Origin: an uncultured Eubacteriales bacterium
GTDB lineage: Bacteria > Bacillota > Clostridia > Christensenellales > Pumilibacteraceae
Reading direction: 5' to 3'
Length of the DNA: 31,279 nt
Assembly: GCA_900543755.1 (NCBI GenBank)
Contig: UQSP01000021.1
Coordinates: forward strand, 1-31,279
Shown: positions 7,314 to 17,500 of the stretch, in pieces
How positions within the stretch are numbered: position 1 is the first letter of the stretch
Layout: each line of letters starts with the position of its first letter
The notes under the pieces: model-generated
Database searches by the model: none
Told to the model about the DNA's origin: nothing
The model's input: the letters and a program-made list of their open reading frames with translations, nothing else
Program-made: the position numbers and the translations under genes

Positions 7314-9017
7314 TCACACGCTCAACTTTTCAAACATATATTCGGCGTTTGCATATAAAAGATTATGAAAAACTATCGCTACCGCCACGCCGAAAATTAT
7401 CAAAACCGCCCATGAAACAATCATGGCGACAAGCAATGAGGGAATAAAAATCAGGCACAACACGGGCACGGCGACAAGAAGAATGCTGACCGCCATATTT
7501 ATAAACATGGGTATTACGGCGTTACGGTTGTTTTTAACCGCTTCGTTAGGCGTGGTCCAATTAAGTTTGGGACGATACAGGTCCATATAAACGCAGAAAC
7601 AGTTAAAACCGTAATTGTACAGCATCAGAAACACCAAACCGCAAATAAGATTTGTAAGGTTAAAAGAACTTATTGAAACCACTATAAGCGAAAGAAGTAC
7701 CGTAAGAGACGAAACTATCAGATAAAGCGTAAGTTTAGCGCGAATCTGTACCTTGTAAGGCACGGGCATGGTCTTAAGCATCCAGAAATTAGCCCCTTCG
7801 CGTGTTATGGTTGTTGCCGCGCCCGTATTCATACTGACGCCGAACATTCCTATAAAGCATATCATTATAAAATTAACTATGTTTTTTACGAGCGCCATGG
7901 TCTCGGCAGGCATTGCCTCGCCGCCCGACTCCACCGTTATGCCGGTTGTAGTCATGCTTGACATAAAAAACAGTATTATGGGGCAAAGCACGACGCCCGA
8001 CAGACACTGGAATGCAAATGCAGGAGTTCGGAAAAGCTCACGCCACTCTTTTTTGAACAGCGCGGAAAACGCGGAACCCGATGAAGAAAACTCTATCTTT
8101 ACGTCCGTTTTATTACCGCCGCCCTCAAGCATACTGCGCGCACCGCGTTTATAAACTGCGGAAGAAACCAATACCGCCAAAATAAGCAGCACTATAACCG
8201 ACGCCACGAATACTGCCGCATTTATCGCAACTGCGGCGGGAACGGTAAATTCACCGAACGCGGTATGCGTTGAAAGCGTGGAAATACGGGCAATCGCCGC
8301 CAGCGGAAACAGTATTTTGGCAAACGTCATGAACACCGCGGAGAAACGTTCTACCAGTTCCTGCGGGTCAAAATCCTCCCCTTCGGTTGAAAAGGACATT
8401 TTCATGACGAAATAATAGTAAGCGGCAAATATCAATCCGAAAAGCACGATAAGCACAATCGAAGTAAGCGCTCCCTTGTTTTTGAAAAAGCTTACGATGT
8501 ACATAAGGGGTATTGCAACGATGGCTATAAGCACAAGCGGCAAAGACGGAACCGTAACAACCGCAATAACGGAAACTATATAGAAAACGGGACTTAAACC
8601 AAGCGTTACCCCCACAGTTATCATAACGGGAATAAGCAAAAGCGTACTTACGACGATTTCGGTAAGATACACCACCGACAGCTTAGCCATAAAAACCGTG
8701 GAAGGTTTGACGGGTAAAGTCATCATGAATTCCGTATCGCGCGAAAAGTACAGATAATTAAGCATGGGGATTATTCCGAAAAACAGTACGGCAATACAGG
8801 CAATTCCCAATAAAACCGTAAGGAATTCGGGCAAAAGTCCCATCGACGCCACAACCGTGGCAACCGACCTTACGCCCGTGCACATGAAAAATATCAAACA
8901 GCCGAAAGCAAGCCCTATAAAGGCGTAAGCAAGCCAAATCCATTTACTGCTTTTTTCGCCGCTGCGCTTAAACATATATTTAAACAGCAACTTGAATATG
9001 GTAAAATAATTTTTCAT
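7314..9017 (-). CDS. ABC-2 type exporter, membrane permease subunit
   Basis: A 567-residue, very hydrophobic protein with roughly a dozen predicted transmembrane stretches, for example around 27-50, 66-90, 113-210, 335-360, 385-480 and 505-560. A soluble charged segment lies near 210-225 and another near 290-330. This layout fits large ABC-2 exporter permeases with two homologous halves. There is no signal peptide or ATP-binding motif. The ATPase gene directly upstream (18-bp gap) is its obvious partner. The start is ATG with AGGAG nine bases upstream. The substrate is unknown; relatives in Firmicutes are assigned to antimicrobial or lipid export only by context, and no context here settles it. 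Confidence 0.82.
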   Translation of the reverse strand: MKNYFTIFKLLFKYMFKRSGEKSSKWIWLAYAFIGLAFGCLIFFMCTGVRSVATVVASMGLLPEFLTVLLGIACIAVLFFGIIPMLNYLYFSRDTEFMMTLPVKPSTVFMAKLSVVYLTEIVVSTLLLIPVMITVGVTLGLSPVFYIVSVIAVVTVPSLPLVLIAIVAIPLMYIVSFFKNKGALTSIVLIVLFGLIFAAYYYFVMKMSFSTEGEDFDPQELVERFSAVFMTFAKILFPLAAIARISTLSTHTAFGEFTVPAAVAINAAVFVASVIVLLILAVLVSSAVYKRGARSMLEGGGNKTDVKIEFSSSGSAFSALFKKEWRELFRTPAFAFQCLSGVVLCPIILFFMSSMTTTGITVESGGEAMPAETMALVKNIVNFIMICFIGMFGVSMNTGAATTITREGANFWMLKTMPVPYKVQIRAKLTLYLIVSSLTVLLSLIVVSISSFNLTNLICGLVFLMLYNYGFNCFCVYMDLYRPKLNWTTPNEAVKNNRNAVIPMFINMAVSILLVAVPVLCLIFIPSLLVAMIVSWAVLIIFGVAVAIVFHNLLYANAEYMFEKLSV

Positions 9018-9035
9018 AAACGCCTACTCCTATAT

Positions 9036-9812
9036 TCAGGACTGTGCCTTATCGGATTGTTCCGCCGCGGAATCGGCTATTTCGAATTTTTCGCCTCCCG
9101 CAACAGAAAGGAATATCTCCTCAAGCGACTCGTCTTTCGCGCGTTCCTTAATCTCTTCCATAGAACCGGAAAGCACTATTTTACCTTTTACTATTATCGC
9201 AACGCGGTCGCAAAGCTTTTCGGCCACTTCCAGCACGTGAGTGGAGAAAAATACCGTATTCCCCTCTTTGCAATGCTGTTTCATAAGTTCCTTAAGCTCG
9301 TATGCCGACTGAGGGTCCAATCCCATCATAGGCTCGTCAAGAACCCAGAGCTTAGGGTTGTGAATAAGCGCGCCGATAATGCTTATTTTTTGCTTCATGC
9401 CGTGAGAATACGTTTTGATAGGACTGTTGAACGCGTCGGTAAGATTAAAAATTTTCAGCATTTTTTCGGCGCGGGCTTTACGGGTTTCAACGTCCACTCC
9501 GTAAATATCGGCAAGAAAATCAATGTATTCTTTTCCTGTCAGCTTGTCGTAAATAACGTCGTTGTCCGAAACGTAGCCGATATTTTTTTTGGCGGCAATG
9601 GAATCGCGCTTAAGATCGATTCCGCAAACCTCGATTTCGCCTTCCTCATAGGAAAGTATACCGGTTATCATCTTTATCGTCGTAGTCTTGCCGGCGCCGT
9701 TCGGGCCCAAAAACCCGAAAATTTCTCCCGGTTTAAGCTCCAGCGAAAGGTCGTCTACCGCTTTTACGGCACTTTTGTTGTATGCTTTTGAAAGATGCGT
9801 TAACTTTAACAT
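9036..9812 (-). CDS. ABC-2 type exporter, ATP-binding subunit
   Basis: A 258-residue ABC ATPase. Walker A is GPNGAGKTT (36-44), the Q-loop region reads NIGYVSDNDVIYDKLTG, the signature is YSHGMKQ (variant of LSGGQ), Walker B is LWVLDEPMMGLDP, and the switch His is in FFSTHV. The weak signature and the overall size match the CcmA/YtrB-like exporters. It should energise the permease encoded next in the operon, with the two subunits probably homodimerised at the membrane. The start is ATG with AGGAG seven bases upstream. A G9 homopolymer lies about 220 bp upstream on the coding strand, in a candidate promoter spacer. Confidence 0.93.
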   Translation of the reverse strand: MLKLTHLSKAYNKSAVKAVDDLSLELKPGEIFGFLGPNGAGKTTTIKMITGILSYEEGEIEVCGIDLKRDSIAAKKNIGYVSDNDVIYDKLTGKEYIDFLADIYGVDVETRKARAEKMLKIFNLTDAFNSPIKTYSHGMKQKISIIGALIHNPKLWVLDEPMMGLDPQSAYELKELMKQHCKEGNTVFFSTHVLEVAEKLCDRVAIIVKGKIVLSGSMEEIKERAKDESLEEIFLSVAGGEKFEIADSAAEQSDKAQS

Positions 9813-10017
9813 TTTGTTTCTCCTTTTATTTAATCGCTTTTAATCGTGTTTTGCTCTCTTCTTTTTTTGTCCGATTTTCCGTTTTACCTTAATATGCTTA
9901 ATTATTTTTAACGGTTATGTTTTTAACAAGTCCTAAATAAATGCCTTCACAAATTTTTAAGTAATTTAAGTATGCTTTTCGGGTGCTGTAATTTAAGCAA
10001 TATAATCAGTCCATAAT

Positions 10018-10079
10018 ATTATATAATAAGTACCCCCCCCCACAACTCAAAACTATACATTTTTGTTTCAAAACTATAC
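10018..10079 (-). promoter_or_regulatory. Candidate promoter with G9 tract and paired 12-bp repeats upstream of the ABC operon
   Basis: On the minus strand TTGAGT (10050-10045) is followed by a spacer containing nine G (plus-strand C run 10033-10041), then TATTAT (10028-10023, spacer 16) or TATAAT (10023-10018, spacer 21). Upstream, the 12-mer TCAAAACTATAC (plus strand) occurs at 10047-10058 and 10068-10079, 21 bp apart, or two helical turns. A 10-mer GTAATTTAAG also repeats at 9961-9970 and 9988-9997. The promoter assignment is tentative; the repeats and the homopolymer are certain. Confidence 0.45.
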
Positions 10080-10096
10080 TTATTTCGAAGCTTTTT

Positions 10097-11413
10097 CTAT
10101 TTACCGTGCTTTTCGGCCTGCTCTTTGATGTAGCGCATAAACTCCTTGACGCGCTTTTCTTCTCCGTTTTCGGTCGGTCGGTAAAAAACGGCGTCTTTAA
10201 GCTCGTCGGGCAAATACTGTTGTTTGGCGTATCCGCCGAAATCGTGAGGATAAATATAAGGCTTTTCGCTTTTGTCAAGAGTTGAATAATCGGTGTTTCT
10301 AAGGTGCAACGGAACATAACTTGCCCCGTTTTCGGAAACGGTTTTCATTACTGCGTCCCTGGCCATGACTACGGAATTCGACTTGGGCGCCGTACAGATA
10401 TAAATAATGGCATGAGTAAGCGCCAGAAAGCCTTCGGGCGGACCTACTTTTTCGTATGCGGTCATTGCGCTTACCGAAAACATAAGAGCGTTACTGTCCG
10501 CAAGCCCCACGTCCTCGCTTGAATGGGCAATCATGCGGCGGAAAATTATAAGCGGATCAAGTCCCGAGGCAATAAGTCTGAAAGCCCAGTAAAGCGCGGC
10601 GTCGGGATCCGACCCTCTTAAGGATTTACAAAAAGCGCTGAGCATATCGTAATAAGTACTTTCGTCCACGGAAATGGTTTTTTGCTGAATGGACTGCTCC
10701 GCCGCCGTTTTATCTACCGTAATGCGTCCGTCCGCGTCGGGCGCAGTGGTAAGCACGGCAAGTTCCAGACCGTTCAACGCGTTTCTTAAATCTCCCGAAG
10801 CGCCCCATACAAAATGGTCCAGCGCGTCATCGGTAACGGTAAGCAGCATATTGCCGTAGCCGTTTTCCTTATCGGAAACCGCGCGCAAAAGTCCCTTCTT
10901 TACGTCCGCGTCCGAAAGGCTTTTAAGCTCGAAAACACGGCAGCGCGAAACTATGGCGCGCGTCATCGATATATAGGGATTTTCCGTGGTGGAACCTATA
11001 AAAACTATACTGCCGTCCTCTATTGCAGACAAAACGCAATCGGACTGCGCCTTATTCCAACGATGGCACTCGTCAAGAAGAAGATAAGTTTTTTTGCCGT
11101 AAAGTTTAAGCCGTTCCTTTGCCTGGTCTATAACTCTTTTTGCGTCGGCCACCCCGCTTGAAACGGCGTTAAGTTTTTCAAACGCGCCGGATGTGGATTC
11201 CGCGATTATGGAAGCAAGCGTCGTCTTGCCTGTACCCGGCGGACCGAAAAAAATACAGCTTCCCATCTTGTCCGCTTTAATCGCCCTTACCAGCAAAGAG
11301 TTGTCGAAAATCAGGTGCTGCTGTCCGATGAAATCCGCAAGTTTCTTCGGGCGCATGCGGTCTGCAAGCGGTGCGTTGGATTTTTTGTTGTTTGTCAGAT
11401 CGAATAAATCCAT
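10097..11413 (-). CDS. rarA: RarA/MgsA, replication-associated recombination AAA+ ATPase
   Basis: A 438-residue AAA+ protein. It opens MDLFDLTNNKKSNAPLADRM, then the family blocks RPKKLADFIGQQHL, Walker A FFGPPGTGKTT, Walker B LLLDECHRWN, sensor 1 GSTTENP and the arginine finger in SRCRVFEL. The C-terminal part has the MgsA blocks SGLDPLIIFRRMIAHSSEDVGLAD and YPHDFGGYAKQQYLPDEL. Family knowledge: it acts at stalled replication forks with SSB. I chose ATG at 11413. A TTG at 11431 is in frame, but it lies upstream of a good -10 hexamer and its G-run is too close. No ribosome site precedes the ATG, so this looks like a leaderless gene. Confidence 0.95.
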   Translation of the reverse strand: MDLFDLTNNKKSNAPLADRMRPKKLADFIGQQHLIFDNSLLVRAIKADKMGSCIFFGPPGTGKTTLASIIAESTSGAFEKLNAVSSGVADAKRVIDQAKERLKLYGKKTYLLLDECHRWNKAQSDCVLSAIEDGSIVFIGSTTENPYISMTRAIVSRCRVFELKSLSDADVKKGLLRAVSDKENGYGNMLLTVTDDALDHFVWGASGDLRNALNGLELAVLTTAPDADGRITVDKTAAEQSIQQKTISVDESTYYDMLSAFCKSLRGSDPDAALYWAFRLIASGLDPLIIFRRMIAHSSEDVGLADSNALMFSVSAMTAYEKVGPPEGFLALTHAIIYICTAPKSNSVVMARDAVMKTVSENGASYVPLHLRNTDYSTLDKSEKPYIYPHDFGGYAKQQYLPDELKDAVFYRPTENGEEKRVKEFMRYIKEQAEKHGK

Positions 11414-11419
11414 GCGAAA

Positions 11420-11448
11420 AGTATACCGCAAATCCCCTTTATTTGCAA
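11420..11448 (-). promoter_or_regulatory. rarA promoter with -10 six bases before ATG
   Basis: Minus strand TTGCAA (11448-11443), 17-bp spacer, TATACT (11425-11420), TTTCGC, then the rarA ATG. The expected +1 is the A of the start codon. The geometry is the same as for lepA. Confidence 0.8.
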
Positions 11449-11555
11449 GTCGTTTATTGCTTTATTTTAACGCAATATTTAAATTGTTATTTGAAATTTT
11501 AAGAAATAGTAGCTTAAATCTTACTTTTATATTGCATTATGTCTGACATAGTACT

Positions 11556-14500
11556 TTATTTTTGCCGCGAAATCGTTATATTTTTCCCGTTAAGACTGGG
11601 AAAAAGCCTTATTGTATCGGTATTATAGGTAACTCCGCCCACAGAAAAGCGCCATTCGCCTTCTTTAACCGAATTATCCACATAGATATCGATATCACAC
11701 TTTCCTATTCTTACGCGCACGTTAAGCCCGTCCGTTTTATCCGACAGGCGCGGCCGAAAGGTTAAAGTATCGCCTTTGAAGGTCATTCCCAGCATATATT
11801 CGGTAATACACCTGTACATACATCCGGCATAAGAAGCATACCAGGATAAATCACCTTCGCCCCCAATCGTAACGTTACGGGCAAATGAAAAAGGCTCGGA
11901 TTTATAAGTTTCCATATCGGACCGCGTAAGAGAAAGATTTATCGGGTTTAATGCGTTCAGAAATTCGTATGCGCGATTATGTCTGCCCGTTTTATAAAGC
12001 GCTTTTGTAAACATTACGGAGGCATAAGCATTTTGCGCGCCGTTGTCTCTTACGCCGGACGGATATTTTCCCGCTTCGAACACGGAACCGTATTTATTTA
12101 GCGGCGGCACAAACGATACAGGCATATTGTTTTTTCCGTTTACAAGAATTCTTTCCGCGCTTCTCAATGCAAAATCCGCCCTTTCCTGAGATACCGCTCC
12201 GGAAAGAACGGCAATTGCCTGCGTTTTAAGGTCTATTTTATATTCGCTGCAGGAATTTCCACCGAGACATACTCCGCCCTTGAATTCGGCACGGCGATAC
12301 CACTCCCCGTCCCACTGATTTTCTGCTGCGGCGGACAGCTCTATGAGCAATACGTTTAGTTTTTCTTTTTCGGCGGGAAAAGTAACGTAAGGAAGAAATT
12401 TCTTTATTGCATGATAATAAAGCATTGTTCCGTAAACGGATACGCCTTCCTTGCCTTCGGTTCTTAGGGATAAATCTTCGTCGCCGCCTTTAAATAATAC
12501 TCTGTTTAAATAATCGGTTTCCGTTGAAAACAGTGCCTTTTTACAGTGTTCCAGAACGCTTCCCGTGGAAGCAGTCACAGCGGTCTTACCGTAAACCGTC
12601 GCTTTAAAATCCGGCAAAGGCATATCCGCCAAATATGCAACACGCTCGCTTAATATTTCGCAGTCGCCGCTGAAAGCGATATAATCGGCAACGGCTATGG
12701 GCAAAAACAATCTGTCATCGTAACGCCTGGTCCTTAGTCCCGCGCCCGTATTGTCGAGGAAATTTAAAACGTCGCCCTTTTCGAACTGATAACCCACGCA
12801 TTCCAAAATCAGTTTTCGTGCAGAAGCGCAATCGAAATACATCAGACCAAGAGCCGTTTCAAGTTTATCGCGAAACGCGTCCGTCGCACCGTACGCGTCA
12901 TAACCGTATCTGCGAAAAAATCGGGAGCAATAAACCTGATAAGGCAACCATTTATAAAGCATGTCAAGACTTTTGTCGCCGCTTTGCAGTGATACGGGCG
13001 AAACCGACGAATATTTTTTCTTTACGCTTTCAAAGATTTCGTCCGCAAGTTCGGGGTGCGCTTCCGCCCCTGCCGAAAGACAAAAAACAATTTTTTGCGT
13101 TGATTTTGCCTTTATCGGCACTGATACGGAATAAACGACGGAACTGCCTTTCATCTCCTCGAGTTCATTTATCCTGACGTATTCGAGACGTTTGTTCATC
13201 ATGGATTTACGGGAAAACGAAAAGCTTTTAAGTTTTTGAGAACATTCCACGGTACAATACGTTCCGTCAGAAGTATTTTTCATCGTCACCTTATTGTCTT
13301 CCCGAAATCCGATAAGCGAACATGACGTATTTTCACCGCTACCTAAAGCGACGTCAAGCACAAGCGCCGCGTTAATTTTTCTTTCGTAATCGGCTTCGTT
13401 GCGGATTTCAACCGAGTAATATTTTACTCCCGTTTGCCCGATAAATTCGGTAAGGCAAGACTTGAGACCGTTAAAATTACACGAGTATTTGGTATAACCG
13501 AAGGAATGTAATACAAAATAATTACAGTTTTTCTTTATCGGCGCGCGCGTAACGCTCCAAATCGTGCCGCCTTCCCCCAGAAAAACGCTTTCAGACGGGC
13601 AATCGGGCGAAAAACTTAAACTGTCCGAAGTGATTTTGTGCGTTTTCGCGTCCATGGAGAAAGTATAACCTCCGCCCGAATCCGTCATAACCGTACCGAA
13701 TCCGTCATTACCCACGAAATTACGCCACGGCTTTTCGCAAGGGCATTCGCTTACGTCTATAAAATAACTTCCGTCTTCCGTAAATCCGCCCTTAGCGGTT
13801 TTTAAAATAAGCTTGGGCGGCGCCATTTCCGCATTGGGAAGTTGCCGTTTATTTACAATAAGACTGTTTTTCAAAACAGGATTCACAACATCGCTGCAAC
13901 AGTCGGCAGCTTGCAGTTTTTCGGCAATATCCGTTTCTTTCAGTACGTTAAACAACCTGAACACACAATCAAGAGGTAAGACTCGCTTAATTTCGCTTCT
14001 TGACACGGCAGAATTCAATTCGGAAGAAAAATCGAATTCGAATTCCTTACTTGAGCGATAACACACCACTACGTTAAATTTTATCCCGTAAGAATAAAGA
14101 GTCGCACAGCGATTCAATTCCCGTTCGGCGCGACTGATTGCGCGATCGTTTTCCACATTTACGACCACGGTAGGAAAATCGGTGTTTACAAAGTTTTTTA
14201 AGGCAGCGTCCTTATAAATCCCCACGGAACCGTAAATCAGTCTTGACGCCATTGAAGCGGTTACCTTGTCCACAGCTTTTTTGCCGCCGGAAAAAGTTTC
14301 CTCCCGCGCAAAAAATCCGTTTGAAGAAACGATGTCAAATTGTCTTTTTGCAACGCTGTGACGCGAAGAAGCAAAAACAGCAAAGCTTACGCTTTTCTCC
14401 TCTCCCGAAGAAAGAGTGATTTCCGCTGTCGAGCCTAGAGCGGGGTCCATAAGCCCCGTTTTTGAACACGGTTTGAAAATATCGCAGAATTCCTTTTCGG

Positions 14501-17500
14501 AAGTGTAATATCTTACGTCTTCGCCGCCGCAAGCATAATGCGCAATGCATGGAGAATCATTGTCGCGGAACGCAAAAGCAAAACCGTCTTTTATTTCCGT
14601 TTTCACTGAAATATCCGCCGCCCCCTCGTCTTCCGAAACGAAATATTTCTTATCAAGTTTAACAGGCACATAAGCTCCTATAAGCGCTTTAACCGTTTTG
14701 TCGCTTAAATTCTTAATCGTAACCTTTCTCATTTCGCCGGCTACGCTCACAAGAGCCCGCGCGCAAACACGCGATTTAAACAAGGGAAAAGACGAATTGA
14801 ATTCCGCATAATCGGAATAAAAACAAGCGTTTGATTTTTCTGTCAGGTCAAATGTTTCTCCGCCTGCCGAAGCGTATATATTAAATCCGTCATCCCGTCT
14901 TTTTTTGGTAAGATAATAGCTTCCCGAAACGGAAAAACCTCTCCCGTTTTCATCGACGACAAATTTATAATTGTTTGTGCCGTACAATCCAAGCAAAGGA
15001 TATTCAAAAAAGCCTTCCGCTTTAACAGGCGCGGACGCGGAAATCCCGTTATTAAAAGATTTAAATTTCGCGTATGATTTTCCGATTTTTTCGTGCGAAT
15101 ACAGTAAAACCTCCGCCGCACGAATATTGGCAGTCGAACTCATCGCCTCCAAAATCGAATCTTCGCACATAAAATTACAAATAGCGCCCAAAGACAGTCC
15201 CTGATGATAAGCCGTAAAGGCACGCACCACGCCATTCTTTTCCACGGCATCGTAAAAGCCGTACCGTCCGAGGAGTTTATTTTCAATCATTGCGGCAATA
15301 TTTGCCTCAGTTTCACGGGGCGCATACTTAAGCGCAAGCAAACACGAATACGGCGATATTGCCTTATCTCCGTCGTTTTGCAAGTAAGATATTTGTTTAA
15401 CGCCGAAACGGCCGCTTCTGTATTCGTCCTTTTCGTCAAAAACAAGACAAAGGCTTTGAGACAGTCCCCAGTAAGGAAGCTTTTCCTTTACGGCATAATC
15501 AAGCTGAGCCGACACCGCACTGCGGGCGACCGAATCGCAAAAAGTACCTTTATGATAGTTAAAAAACAACGGAGCAAGCAAATATTCCGATGCTCCTCCC
15601 GTCAAAGAATAAACAGTTTTATACTTACAGCGTACTCTGTCCCTGCTTAACGCATAAAACGCAGAACGCGGAATATCGCCTTTTCCTATCCCCGCCAAAC
15701 AGTATAAAAGTTCTTCGCTTGCGAAAAAATCGGCAACCGAGTCCGTTTGCTTTTCCGAAACGTATATTCCCTTATAAACGAATCCCGAATTTTCATCATA
15801 CAACGCCTTGAAATCGAAGTCCTTGACGATTTCATCTATTGCCGCTTTGGTTATATCGTCGGCAAAACTTTGCGCCAGCATCAACGCGCAGAAAATTATT
15901 CCGTTTTCCAATGACGACACATAATGCGGGGGAATTACCCTCAAAGAGTTCAGTTCGTAAGAAGAGTAAAAATTCCCCTTATATTTTTCAAGGCGGCAAA
16001 TCGACTTTACTATCGGCGCTATAAATTCGGCGGCGCGGACGGAATTTATAATTTTTAACTGTTTTGCCGAAAACGCCGCGACTATCGCCATGCCTACGGA
16101 GGCGGGCGAAGTCGTTTTGCAAAATCCCTTATCCCCTAATTCGCAATACATATCCGGCGGGAAAAAGTTATTTTCCTTTACGCAGGATTCGGCAAAATAA
16201 TTCCAGGTTTTAGCAGCCGTAAGCAACAGATATCCGTTTAGCGCGGGCGAAATTTTACGGGTTCGTTTTTTCTCGGACAGAAAGGACTGAAGCGGAACGG
16301 CGAACAAAAACAACGCGCTTACGGCAAAAGGAGCAACATATTTGCCGTAAAAAATATTGACGGTAAATATTGCAAGCGCGGATATTATAAGCGCAAGCAC
16401 TATTGCCTCGTTTCTTTCCGCGCCCGTTTTCCTTGCGGATATCATGCTGTGTTTTTTTCTGCGGGAAAGACCAAACAACAAACTTAAAAACGTTGCAACG
16501 TTGAACGCAGCCGCAACAGGCAGAAGACATATTTCCGTGAAAATCGCCGCCCAGCTTAAAAGCGCGTTTTTAACCGACAACGAAAACGACGGCACGATAA
16601 GAAGAAATTCTGCCAAATACGGAAGCAAAGCGACGGCGACTACTATAGACGAATACGGAGAAAACAGCGAAACAACAATCAGCGATAAAGAAAACAGAGG
16701 CGAAAGGGAATAAATGACATTCAGAAAGGCGCGCCACTTAGTCAAAAACGATATACGGGAAGTTGTTTTTACGCTTTTGTTTATCTTCCTCTGTCCTGAC
16801 AAAAGCAAAAAGAATTTGATTCGTAATGATTTTTCAAAAATGTATTGTTCCGTATCCGCAGGGAAAGGCGCATAAACCTTTTCTTTACAAAACGTCACGT
16901 TTAAAGTTTGAGCAAGCGGAAAAATACGTTCGGATTTTTCGCCCTGTTCCTTAAACTTGAACATGGTCTTATAAAATTCCTTGACGCGGTAAATTCCCGT
17001 TTGAGAGCCGTCGCAAACACTCTTCATCCCCACCCCCTCGCCGCCGAAATAAAAGTCTTGTCTGGATTTTAAGGAAAAAAGACGGGCAAAAAACGAAGAC
17101 TCCGAATTTTGAGGCGTACACTTCGAACTCATCGCGACAAAATTTTTTTTACCGTTTAAAGGATGTTCCATGATTTCAAGCAGCTCTTTGCCGCAATTGA
17201 AAACCATGTCTTTATCAGCCGTAATAAGATATTTTTTCCTGTAGGTATTACCCATAACCTTGCAAAAGCGGCTGCTGCCTTCCGATATCATACGGAACAG
17301 GTTGTATTCCGCGTCCGCATTATCCGAGTTACTGTAAAAGTCTGCTTTATCGGCCGAATAAACAGGCTTTTGCACAAAAAGATTATATCTGTCACCTGAC
17401 AATGCGGCAAATTCCTTTTCGATAAATTTTACAAGCGAATCGGCGTGCTTTTCGTTTTTAACCCCGAGTGAAACAAGCGCGTAAAGCGTATAGGAAAAAT

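Noticed and set aside
9057..9791. 244-codon plus-strand frame opposite the ABC ATPase
   Set aside because: Shadow frame; the ABC motifs are all on the minus strand.
10033..10079. CRISPR-like repeat
   Set aside because: There are only two 12-bp copies with a 9-bp gap between them, and no array or cas gene.
11414..11431. TTG start for rarA at 11431
   Set aside because: It lies upstream of the -10 hexamer, and the family N-terminus matches the ATG at 11413.
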